Assembly (NCBI GenBank): GCA_031260765.1
Contig: JAISKX010000190.1
Span: 1 to 5,920, forward strand
DNA length: 5,920 nt
Source: Endomicrobium sp.
GTDB taxonomy: Bacteria; Elusimicrobiota; Endomicrobiia; Endomicrobiales; Endomicrobiaceae
Direction of reading: 5' to 3'
Program-made: the position numbers and the translations under genes
The notes under the pieces: generated by a model
What the model saw: only the letters and a program-made list of their open reading frames with translations
Told to the model about the DNA's origin: nothing
Database searches by the model: none
Part shown: positions 1-5,915 of the stretch, in pieces
Layout of the letters: each line of letters begins with the position of its first letter
Position numbering within the stretch: position 1 is the first letter of the stretch

Positions 1-2
1 CT

Positions 3-1454
3 CGGCGCAACGCTATCTCTGTATTTCTTTATCTGTTGCAATCCTTCTTCTTTAATAATCTCAAAATTATTGTAATCCCTTATCATTTTTATTTCTATGA
101 TATAGGACTTATCTTTATACTCAACCCTTAAATCCATCCGTCCTCTGCCTGCGGCATATTCTCTGTCTATATGACCGCCGCCGTTTAATACTCTTTGCAA
201 AAACGCTTGCAATAATAAATGCGGGAAGGATTCCGTATAGTCTGATTTTATCTCCCATATATCGGCATTTGCTCTCCAAAATTTTTGGAATTCTTTTAAT
301 AATATATCCATATCAAGAGAACCATCGTCTTTTTCCCATTTCCATTCTGGTTTTACTATCGCATATTGCGTCCCATAAGTTATTTCCCTTGCGAGAACTT
401 CGCGATATATCGGATTTGAAACTTGCGGCGTTCCATCCTCTAATGAGACAAGACCTAAGTCAAGACACAGTCTAAATCCTTCACTTTGCGCAAGACTTGT
501 ATCAGGCTCGCCTGTCATCAAAGTTTCTATTACTTTTTTTATCCTTTCATCTTGCAATCTATATGCCAAGGCGTCTAAATGGGTCTCTCTGGCTTGTATC
601 ATTTGTTCTCGCGCCTGCTTTATATGTTCAATTGTCACTGTCTCTATGCTGTTTTCATCTAATATCCGTAATGTCGCTCTCATAAACAGAGAATTTACTA
701 TCCAAGGCTGCCCCTTTGATTGTTCATAAACAAAATCCAAAGCCTCTTGAGTAATTTTTTGCTCTGTCTCTTGCGTGCGTTGAGCAAACAATTTAGCAAT
801 ATCGTCTTTATGAAAATTACCCAAAACCGCAGAATCTGCTTTGATATTAAAAGGCGAGCCGGGATTTACTGGTTTTCCATCTTTTGCCATAGTAATATAA
901 TCTTTTAAATCCCTCATTCCTACCAATGCTATTGATGTGGGGAATATACCAGCGCCGCGCCGCGAAAAACCGCTTCGCAATTGTCTTAGAAAATTCACCA
1001 TAGTCTCTCCCTCTAAAACATCTACTTCATCAAAAAGAACTATTAGCGGTTTGGGGGCTACTATACTTGCCCAGTTGCTCAATATATTGCTGACCATAGA
1101 CTGAGCAATATCTGTATCAACTATAGGAATAGGCAAATTAAAACTTTTTGCAAATTCTTTAATTGCCTCGCAAATTGCAGGCATTGCTCTTTCAGGTTCC
1201 GGCACGCCTTGGCAATCTTCCACGCTCACATAACAAGATACCGCTTCATTACCGCTGTTTATCTCTTTCATCCAACTTTGTAAAAAAGTGGTTTTGCCTG
1301 TTTGACGCGGCGCGTGCAAAACCCAATATAATTCATCTTTGATATAACGCCTTAATTGTGACCCAACCAACCTATCCTCAGGCGGCAACATAAAATGCTT
1401 GTCAGGATTACAAGGTCCAGTAGTGTTAAAAAATCTCAACTTTTTATTTTCCAT
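3..1454 (-). CDS. AAA-like ATPase with C-terminal PD-(D/E)XK domain (3' end cut off by window)
   Basis: The reading frame is open for 484 codons from the ATG at 1454 to the left edge, where the C-terminus is cut. The N-terminal signature (RFFNTTGPCNPDKHFMLPP, residues 7-25) is typical of an AAA-like family of predicted ATPases. A Walker A motif (APRQTGKTT, 48-56) and a Walker B motif (LIVLFDEVD, about 137-145, with D142 and E143) follow. Near the end GRMDLRV (D441) and IIEIKM (E454, K456) form a D-x12-E-x-K core, the PD-(D/E)XK nuclease fold. The family usually has about 500 residues, so little should be missing. The start is set by AGGAGG four bases upstream; the gene overlaps the previous one by 19 bases, which suggests coupled translation. 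The biological role of such proteins is not established. It could be a nucleic-acid-directed or defence-like ATPase, or a selfish multicopy gene. Base composition does not stand out from its neighbours. Confidence 0.88.
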   Translation of the reverse strand, partial: MENKKLRFFNTTGPCNPDKHFMLPPEDRLVGSQLRRYIKDELYWVLHAPRQTGKTTFLQSWMKEINSGNEAVSCYVSVEDCQGVPEPERAMPAICEAIKEFAKSFNLPIPIVDTDIAQSMVSNILSNWASIVAPKPLIVLFDEVDVLEGETMVNFLRQLRSGFSRRGAGIFPTSIALVGMRDLKDYITMAKDGKPVNPGSPFNIKADSAVLGNFHKDDIAKLFAQRTQETEQKITQEALDFVYEQSKGQPWIVNSLFMRATLRILDENSIETVTIEHIKQAREQMIQARETHLDALAYRLQDERIKKVIETLMTGEPDTSLAQSEGFRLCLDLGLVSLEDGTPQVSNPIYREVLAREITYGTQYAIVKPEWKWEKDDGSLDMDILLKEFQKFWRANADIWEIKSDYTESFPHLLLQAFLQRVLNGGGHIDREYAAGRGRMDLRVEYKDKSYIIEIKMIRDYNNFEIIKEEGLQQIKKYRDSVAP

Positions 1455-2407
1455 TTTTCCTCCTCAAAACATGCATATCCAAAACCTGAACTGCCAAAAC
1501 CATTACCACTGTAAAATACCCAATATAAATCATTATATTTAATTACGGTTGGATAACATTGCATAATGCTGTCCCACGCATTTTCATCATTATCAGGCTC
1601 TATACCTACAATATCATCCATTCTTTTAAAAACTTTTCCATCTTTTGACTCGGCATAGCCTATTTTATAGGCATTTTGTTTTTTGTCTCTAAAATCAACT
1701 CCGCCGCGAAAACTATACCACATTCTATAAAAGTCCTTTTCCTTAATAACGCTCGGCCATACAAGCCCTTCTTCTCTATCATTCTTAAAATCAACTGCTA
1801 CTATCTGTTTATCTTCCCAGTCTATTCCGTTTGTAGATTCAAAATATCTTATATTATAAATAGATTCTGGTCTTCCATTGACAAGATGCCATTTGATAAT
1901 TACTGGACAATAACCATGAACTACCCCCTCCCCCCCACACACACACGCAGCATACATTCCTCCAAAGGAATAAGGAATTCTATATGTCTGACCTAATACA
2001 GGACCTTCGCCAAATTTATGAAAAGTTTTCCCGCCGTCTTCGCTAATAGCAAGTCCTATTTGATTAAAAAATGGCGCTTTTTTCTTAACCGAAAACCCCA
2101 AATAATATAAATATTTTTTACCATTGTAGTTGATAATTGAACACGAACCAATGCCGCAATCGTCAAAAGTCCCTATTTGTCCCAAATCCAATATCGGCTT
2201 ATTATGAATATATAATATTTTTTGAGGATTACCTGCCTCAACTTCAATATAACTGGGATGGCTTTCATTATTAGCATCCCTTGCGTTATAGTAAATCCTC
2301 CACACATTTTTATCTATTATATCCACACATCCTGCTCTTGCGCCGAATACCGACCAATCCCATTTCTTATCAGTATTATAAATAAATCCTTTCTTAATTA
2401 GTTTCAT
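1436..2407 (-). CDS. Beta-propeller glycosidase-like protein (GH43/GH32/GH130-type fold)
   Basis: This 323-residue protein shows the repeat pattern of five-bladed beta-propeller glycosidases. Recurrent blade motifs are IGLAISEDGGKTF (118-130), IRYFESTNGIDW (186-197), IGYAESKDGKVF (249-260) and FGYACFEEEKW (309-319). They alternate with strand motifs such as KYLYYLGF (98-105), YRMWYSF (227-233) and YWVFYSGNG (295-303). Acidic residues that could be catalytic or structural include D82/D83 and E212/E213, but the sequence alone does not assign a triad. No signal peptide is visible, so the protein should stay in the cytoplasm, unlike most secreted members of this fold. The start overlaps the stop of the acyltransferase gene (ATGA, 2404-2407), with GGAGG ten bases upstream. 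It may hydrolyse, phosphorolyse or transfer a sugar, or only bind one; substrate unknown. Residues 155-163 (VCGGEGV region) are encoded by a low-complexity G/TG tract and look degenerate. Confidence 0.8.
   Translation of the reverse strand: MKLIKKGFIYNTDKKWDWSVFGARAGCVDIIDKNVWRIYYNARDANNESHPSYIEVEAGNPQKILYIHNKPILDLGQIGTFDDCGIGSCSIINYNGKKYLYYLGFSVKKKAPFFNQIGLAISEDGGKTFHKFGEGPVLGQTYRIPYSFGGMYAACVCGGEGVVHGYCPVIIKWHLVNGRPESIYNIRYFESTNGIDWEDKQIVAVDFKNDREEGLVWPSVIKEKDFYRMWYSFRGGVDFRDKKQNAYKIGYAESKDGKVFKRMDDIVGIEPDNDENAWDSIMQCYPTVIKYNDLYWVFYSGNGFGSSGFGYACFEEEKWKIKS
1459..1464 (-). promoter_or_regulatory. Ribosome binding site of the AAA-like ATPase gene
   Basis: A perfect AGGAGG lies four bases before the ATG at 1454, inside the last codons of the beta-propeller gene, where the same bases encode its EEEK stretch. 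It fixes the ATPase start and makes the two genes likely to be translationally coupled. Confidence 0.75.
1924..1946. repeat. Low-complexity C5-T-C7-(AC)5 tract inside the beta-propeller gene
   Basis: On the plus strand there is a run of five C, a T, seven C and then five AC units. On the coding strand this reads as TG repeats followed by G7-A-G5, in frame and encoding CVCGGEG. The rest of the gene is AT-rich, so the tract stands out sharply. Adjacent mononucleotide and dinucleotide repeats are prone to slippage, and a change of one or two bases would frameshift the gene and truncate it near residue 160. Confidence 0.85.
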
Positions 2408-3063
2408 CCTAAAATATCCTCCATATCCGTTGATTTTATAGGAGCGCGCGGCGTTTGTTTAACCGCAAGAACGCTATAATCTTTAACATTATGAGTTACA
2501 ACCGCTCCCGGTCCTATAAGGCAAAACCCGCCTACTTGAACATCGCTTGATACAAGCGCTCCGTTAGATACAAAACTATTGCGTTGAATGATTGAATTTC
2601 CAGAAATGGAAGCTCCAGACATAAAACAATTATCTTCTATTATACAATGATGCCCAATACTGCCGCCAAACATAATGACATTATTTCCTATCGTAGTAAA
2701 AGGTAAAACAATGGATGCGGTAAGGATAAAGACATTCTCTCCAATTGACGAAGCATCGCAAATGCTTTCAGAACTAATATAGGTTATAAAACTATACCCT
2801 AAAGATTTTGCTTTTAAATATCTGTCCTCTCTATATTTATTCATATTTTTATAACTAATCGGTATGCCCAATACGAAATCCTGCGGCGGATATTGAACAA
2901 CAATATCTTCAAAAGCAATGACAGGTTTCCCTTTAAATTCCTTTTGCCCTTTTAAAAAACCCCTATCAATGCAAAAAGCCTCAACAGAATATCCATCTTT
3001 GAGCATATAATAATAAATCACTTCTGTTATCCGTCCAATTCCCCACAAAACAATTTTTTTCAT
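2404..3063 (-). CDS. NeuD/PglD-family left-handed beta-helix acyltransferase
   Basis: This 219-residue protein has the two-part layout of the NeuD/PglD sugar O-/N-acetyltransferase family, at the usual length. The N-terminal Rossmann-like part (1 to about 95) begins KKIVLWGIG, the site that binds the nucleotide-sugar in PglD. The C-terminal part (about 100-205) has imperfect hexapeptide repeats (ASSIGENVFI, TTIGNNVI, CIIEDNCF, SIIQRNSFV, VQVGGFCLIGPGAVV) that form a left-handed beta-helix for acyl-CoA binding. The IGHHCIIEDN motif (H138/H139) matches the family's catalytic histidine region. Family members acylate an amino or hydroxyl group of a UDP-, dTDP- or CMP-linked sugar with acetyl-CoA. 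Next to two carrier proteins and a KAS III, this one might use another acyl donor, which is inference. Its stop overlaps the start of the propeller gene; AGGGAT lies nine bases before its ATG. Confidence 0.87.
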   Translation of the reverse strand: MKKIVLWGIGRITEVIYYYMLKDGYSVEAFCIDRGFLKGQKEFKGKPVIAFEDIVVQYPPQDFVLGIPISYKNMNKYREDRYLKAKSLGYSFITYISSESICDASSIGENVFILTASIVLPFTTIGNNVIMFGGSIGHHCIIEDNCFMSGASISGNSIIQRNSFVSNGALVSSDVQVGGFCLIGPGAVVTHNVKDYSVLAVKQTPRAPIKSTDMEDILG

Positions 3064-3131
3064 TTTTTATATCCCTTTTTTGATAAATCTTTCAATATTA
3101 TACGACCAAAACAATTTTGAAATTCCAAAAA

Positions 3132-3347
3132 TCAAATATTGAGAAAATTTATTATATCCTTTATTGTTTTAAAGTTCTTCATATCCTGCATTTTCATTTG
3201 CTTTTTGAAATTGATATCGGCAAAAGATACAAGAGACATCATCATTATAGAATCCCACCCTTCAAAATCAGATAGGATAATATCTTCGCTCAAATTTTCA
3301 ACTTCAAATAAATCTTTTAAGGCTTCAATTATTTCTATTCTTGTCAT
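3132..3347 (-). CDS. Acyl carrier protein ACP2, partner of KAS III
   Basis: This 71-residue acidic helical protein has the acyl carrier motif GWDSIMMMSLV, with S33 as the predicted 4'-phosphopantetheine site. Length and the C-terminal KTIKDIINFL helix fit a free-standing carrier. The frame is open further upstream to an ATG at 3401, but that would add 18 non-homologous residues and overlap the KAS III gene by 28 bases. The ATG at 3347 has AGGGAG five bases upstream and begins MTRIEIIEALKDLF, a normal first ACP helix, so it was chosen. The 26-base gap after the KAS III stop suggests co-expression and that ACP2 carries substrate or product of that synthase. It is a dedicated ACP rather than the housekeeping AcpP, which has DSLD at the serine. 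Activation needs a phosphopantetheinyl transferase encoded elsewhere. Confidence 0.85.
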   Translation of the reverse strand: MTRIEIIEALKDLFEVENLSEDIILSDFEGWDSIMMMSLVSFADINFKKQMKMQDMKNFKTIKDIINFLNI

Positions 3348-3352
3348 AATTT

Positions 3353-3358
3353 CTCCCT
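3353..3358 (-). promoter_or_regulatory. Ribosome binding site that decides the ACP2 start
   Basis: AGGGAG lies five bases upstream of the ATG at 3347, in the 26-base gap after the KAS III stop. It supports a 71-residue ACP2 instead of the longer reading from 3401, which lies inside the KAS III gene. Confidence 0.65.
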
Positions 3359-3373
3359 TTTTATTTTCTTCAT

Positions 3374-4375
3374 TTAATATTTTATTACTATGCTTCCCCA
3401 AGAATAACCTGCGCCAAAACCAACAAGCAATATATTATTTCCTATTTTGATTCTGTTTTCTATTTGAGCGTTTTTTAAGGCTATTGGGATGGAACTAGAA
3501 CCGGTATTTCCATAATCTTTTAAACAAAAATAAAACTTTTCATCCGGTATATTCAATTTTCGTTGAAGATGTTTCAAAATAAAACCATTGGCTTGATGCG
3601 GAACAATGAGAGCAATGTCTTTCATAGATAAATTATTTTTGCGTAATGCTTGATTTACAGTTTTGGGAACAATATCAATTGCAAAATTGAAAATCGCCAT
3701 ACCATTCATATATAAATTATTTTTACTGCGTCTTGACCCGGTGTCGTCAGTTTCTGCAATTGCGGTTTTATCTGTTTTAGGAAGTCTAAATCCGCCTGCC
3801 GGAACATATAAATTTTGCGCGCCGGAACCATCGGTTCCAAAATCAAATTCATTTATATTATTAGCGCACTCGCAAATTAAACTTGCGCTTGCCCCATCGC
3901 TAAAAACCAATCTATTGCTTCTATCTTGATTATGAATGAATTTTGATAATGTATCTGCGGTAATGAGCAGAACATTTTTTGCCGCCTTTGATAAGACTAA
4001 TGATTTGGCAAGAGATAAACCATAAATATATCCAGAACAAGCAAGATTAAAATCAAGAGCGCCTATGTTCTTAGAAAAACCCGCTTTTTCTTGAACCAAA
4101 CATGCCGTTGAAGGAAAAAGATAATCGGAACTTTGCGTGGCAAGCAGGATAAAATCTATGCTTTCTTTTGGGATATTATGAACGGTTAACAATTTATTAG
4201 CGGCATTTACCGCCATATCGGATACATATTCTCTATCGTCCGCAATATGCCTTGTTTCCACGCCGGTCGCTTTAAAAATCCTTTCGGCTGTCAATGGAGG
4301 AAAAATTTCCTCTAAGCGCTCATTCGTAAGAGTATTATTAGGCAGATAATATTCAATTGCTTTAATTCCTATCAT
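3374..4375 (-). CDS. 3-oxoacyl-ACP synthase III (FabH-like)
   Basis: This 333-residue thiolase-fold protein has full FabH-family length. It shows the N-terminal pattern IKAIEYYLPNN, ATGVETRHIAD (36-46) and the catalytic triad: C113 in NLACSGYIYGL, H260 in VPHQAN and N290 in YGNTGSSSIP. The C-terminal GFGAGYSWGS is also typical. KAS III enzymes condense a CoA-linked primer with malonyl-ACP by decarboxylation to a 3-oxoacyl-ACP. A copy beside its own ACP outside a fatty-acid operon usually makes a short specialised acyl group. Similar KAS III plus ACP pairs are known in flagellin-glycan islands of Pseudomonas, where they supply acyl groups for amino sugars. The start has AGGAG nine bases upstream, after a 63-base gap. 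No ketoreductase or dehydratase is in the window, so the product could stay 3-oxo or be processed by other enzymes. Confidence 0.93.
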   Translation of the reverse strand: MIGIKAIEYYLPNNTLTNERLEEIFPPLTAERIFKATGVETRHIADDREYVSDMAVNAANKLLTVHNIPKESIDFILLATQSSDYLFPSTACLVQEKAGFSKNIGALDFNLACSGYIYGLSLAKSLVLSKAAKNVLLITADTLSKFIHNQDRSNRLVFSDGASASLICECANNINEFDFGTDGSGAQNLYVPAGGFRLPKTDKTAIAETDDTGSRRSKNNLYMNGMAIFNFAIDIVPKTVNQALRKNNLSMKDIALIVPHQANGFILKHLQRKLNIPDEKFYFCLKDYGNTGSSSIPIALKNAQIENRIKIGNNILLVGFGAGYSWGSIVIKY

Positions 4376-4438
4376 AAATACAGACTCCTATACTGTTTGT
4401 TTCCTTATTACAAAATCGGATATTTTATTGACATATAA

Positions 4439-5323
4439 TTACCGCTGCATCATTATCTTTAAATCGTATGTATCATTATATTTCATACATACTTCAACTT
4501 TATCTTCTTTTTCATCAACAACAGATATGGTAAGCAACTCTTCCTGAGAAACAATATGCGGTATTTTTGAATATTTACAAATTTCATATTCTTGTCCAAA
4601 CAATCTTGTTTTTAACAAAGGCATTATTGGAAGCCCAGCATAGTCCATACTACGCAATAATCTATAAATATCAGAAGGATACATTGTTAAATCAAACAAA
4701 CCATTATTTGGGATTTCTGAAGATAAATAAATCTTTCTGCCTTCTTCTTTTATCTGCGGAACGATAGACATATATTTATCTATTAGAATATCCCCTATTA
4801 TTTTCTCAAAACATTTATGACCTATGACAAAACATTGCTGAAACAATTCATAGGCTTTGGCATCATCGGTTATTGGAATCGTCTCTTGAATAATAACGCC
4901 GCCTGCGTCTATTTCAGCGCTAACTTCATGCCATGTAATTCCAGTCTTTTTTTCTTGATTGAATATAACCCAACTTTCAGCATTTCTCCCTGGATAAGAT
5001 GGCAACAAAGCATTGTGGTAATTAATTATTTTAAAATTTGTCTTAGTGACGATGCAAGATGGAAAAATATATAAATTTGACGCGCTAATAATTAAAGATT
5101 TAAGTTCTATGCTTGCTAAAAAGTCTGTTACTTTCTGTTTATTTGAAAATTTATAATGACAAGCGCCTATTTTTCCACAGAATTCTTTCATTGACGCTGC
5201 ATTATTACCATATTCAATATATATAAGTCTGCCAAAAAAACGCCTATAGTTTTTATCAGATAATATCAATAAACAATTACGGGCGAGTTTTCCAACACCC
5301 ATTAAAACAACGCAATCAAACAT
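4439..5323 (-). CDS. Formyltransferase (Fmt/ArnA-N/sugar N-formyltransferase superfamily)
   Basis: This 294-residue protein has the two-domain layout of the methionyl-tRNA formyltransferase superfamily. The catalytic half contains INYHNALLPSYPGR (100-113) and ITWHEVSAEIDAGGVI (129-144). N101, H103 and D139 match the invariant N-H-D residues that move the formyl group from N10-formyltetrahydrofolate to an amine. The C-terminal part has the DIYRLLRSMDYAGLP pattern (218-232) seen in the small domain of Fmt and ArnA-like enzymes. It is not the housekeeping Fmt, because the N-terminus (VVLMGVGKLARNCL) and the cluster context differ. Likely substrates are a nucleotide-linked amino sugar, as for VioF/FdtF-type enzymes, or an aminoacyl group on ACP1, as for the formylation domain of the gramicidin synthetase LgrA; the sequence does not choose. 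The start has AAGGA six bases upstream, and only 16 bases separate it from ACP1. Confidence 0.88.
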   Translation of the reverse strand: MFDCVVLMGVGKLARNCLLILSDKNYRRFFGRLIYIEYGNNAASMKEFCGKIGACHYKFSNKQKVTDFLASIELKSLIISASNLYIFPSCIVTKTNFKIINYHNALLPSYPGRNAESWVIFNQEKKTGITWHEVSAEIDAGGVIIQETIPITDDAKAYELFQQCFVIGHKCFEKIIGDILIDKYMSIVPQIKEEGRKIYLSSEIPNNGLFDLTMYPSDIYRLLRSMDYAGLPIMPLLKTRLFGQEYEICKYSKIPHIVSQEELLTISVVDEKEDKVEVCMKYNDTYDLKIMMQR

Positions 5324-5339
5324 AAATAGTCCTTAAATC

Positions 5340-5585
5340 TTATTTATTTAACTTATTGAAAACAATATTTATTAAATTTCCGACATTTCTCGTTTTGTCT
5401 ATATCGTCAAAATCAAATTCTATCGAAAAATTGTTCTCAATTTCCGAAATAATTAAAGCGTGCATAAAAGAATCCCATTCATCAATAGCCTCAACATTCA
5501 AGTCATCGCTCAAAATTATTGAATCGTTTTTTAATGCCTGCCTAAAAATCTCTTGTAATTTAATAAGAATTTCTTCTCTTTTCAT
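5340..5585 (-). CDS. Acyl/peptidyl carrier protein ACP1, partner of the adenylation enzyme
   Basis: This 81-residue acidic protein has the carrier motif DEWDSFMHALIISEIE, with S39 as the predicted phosphopantetheine attachment site. The helices before it (REEILIKLQEIFRQAL) and after it (VGNLINIVFNKL) complete the four-helix ACP fold. The start was set to the ATG at 5585, nine bases after a perfect AGGAGG. The frame can be read from a TTG at 5594, but that codon directly abuts the AGGAGG and is not usable. The gene lies 18 bases after the stop of the adenylation enzyme, which lacks its own carrier domain, so ACP1 is probably where that enzyme loads its acid, as DltC serves DltA. It is clearly different from ACP2 in sequence, so the two are not a recent duplication. 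Confidence 0.87.
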   Translation of the reverse strand: MKREEILIKLQEIFRQALKNDSIILSDDLNVEAIDEWDSFMHALIISEIENNFSIEFDFDDIDKTRNVGNLINIVFNKLNK

Positions 5586-5594
5586 CAAATACAA

Positions 5595-5600
5595 CCTCCT
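5595..5600 (-). promoter_or_regulatory. Ribosome binding site that decides the ACP1 start
   Basis: A perfect AGGAGG lies nine bases before the ATG at 5585, in the 18-base gap after the adenylation gene. The spacing rules out the TTG at 5594, which abuts the site, and fixes an 81-residue ACP1. Confidence 0.7.
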
Positions 5601-5603
5601 TAT

Positions 5604-5915
5604 TTATTTCATCATTGTTTTCAACGCATTCTTATCTATTTTCCCATTTGCATTTAATGGAAACTGAGCGCAATTTATTACTGCGCTCGGAAGCATATAT
5701 GAAGGCAATTTTGTTTTTAAATAATCAGATAAGGCGCTGGAGATATCGCCGCCTGACTCTATAAACAACGCTATATCAGTATTGCCGACTGTATTTTCAA
5801 AAGATATACAAACAGCATTTGCTCCTTTTAAAAACTCTTTTGCATGAAATTCTATCTCTCCAAGTTCAATTCTAAAACCCTGAACTTTTACTTGGCTGTC
5901 CAATCTTCCGCAATA
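5604..5915 (-). CDS. AMP-forming adenylation enzyme, C-terminal subdomain (5' part missing)
   Basis: The 103 codons visible are the C-terminal lid of an ANL-superfamily adenylation enzyme (NRPS A domain or DltA type). They begin YCGRLDSQVKVQGFRIELGEIE, the A8 hinge motif (residues 1-22). PSYMLPS follows, then FPLNANGKIDKNAL, the A10 motif with the catalytic lysine. The protein stops just after A10, so no carrier domain is fused; the separate ACP1 gene follows. The enzyme should activate an amino, hydroxy or fatty acid with ATP and load it on ACP1; the specificity pocket is outside the window. The frame has a TAA at 5916-5918 directly before the tyrosine. A TTG at 5903 would be the only start, but it would remove the first half of A8 and has no ribosome binding site. 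The real gene must extend upstream, so this is a partial gene with a frameshift, a sequence error at the edge, or a broken copy. Confidence 0.8.
   Translation of the reverse strand, partial: YCGRLDSQVKVQGFRIELGEIEFHAKEFLKGANAVCISFENTVGNTDIALFIESGGDISSALSDYLKTKLPSYMLPSAVINCAQFPLNANGKIDKNALKTMMK

Noticed and set aside
269..908. Three plus-strand open frames (269-475, 497-685, 720-908)
   Set aside because: They lie antisense to the ATPase gene, lack ribosome binding sites and give low-complexity hydrophobic peptides without motifs.
1676..1996. Plus-strand open frame of 106 codons
   Set aside because: It is antisense to the beta-propeller gene, whose frame has clear blade repeats.
3097..3102. 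Perfect TATAAT on the minus strand upstream of the NeuD-like gene, possible internal promoter
   Set aside because: No acceptable -35 box lies 16-18 bases upstream (the best TTGGAA is 20 bases away), and such hexamers are common by chance in AT-rich gaps.
3106..3128. Short inverted repeat CAAAA/TTTTG in the gap between ACP2 and the NeuD-like gene, possible terminator
   Set aside because: The stem is about five A/T-dominated pairs with no G/C-rich core, too weak for an intrinsic terminator, and the operon continues.
3348..3401. N-terminal extension of ACP2 from the ATG at 3401
   Set aside because: It overlaps the KAS III gene, adds 18 residues outside the ACP fold, and the ATG at 3347 has its own AGGGAG site.
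3139..3929. Plus-strand open frames at 3139-3450 and 3663-3929
   Set aside because: They are shadows of ACP2 and KAS III, both of which have conserved catalytic motifs on the minus strand.
4427..4440. TTGACA followed by TATAAT-like bases on the plus strand
   Set aside because: The two hexamer-like strings are directly adjacent without the normal spacer, and no plus-strand gene follows.
4567..5667. Plus-strand open frames at 4567-4767, 4817-5074 and 5356-5667
   Set aside because: They run antisense to the formyltransferase and ACP1 genes and show no protein family features.
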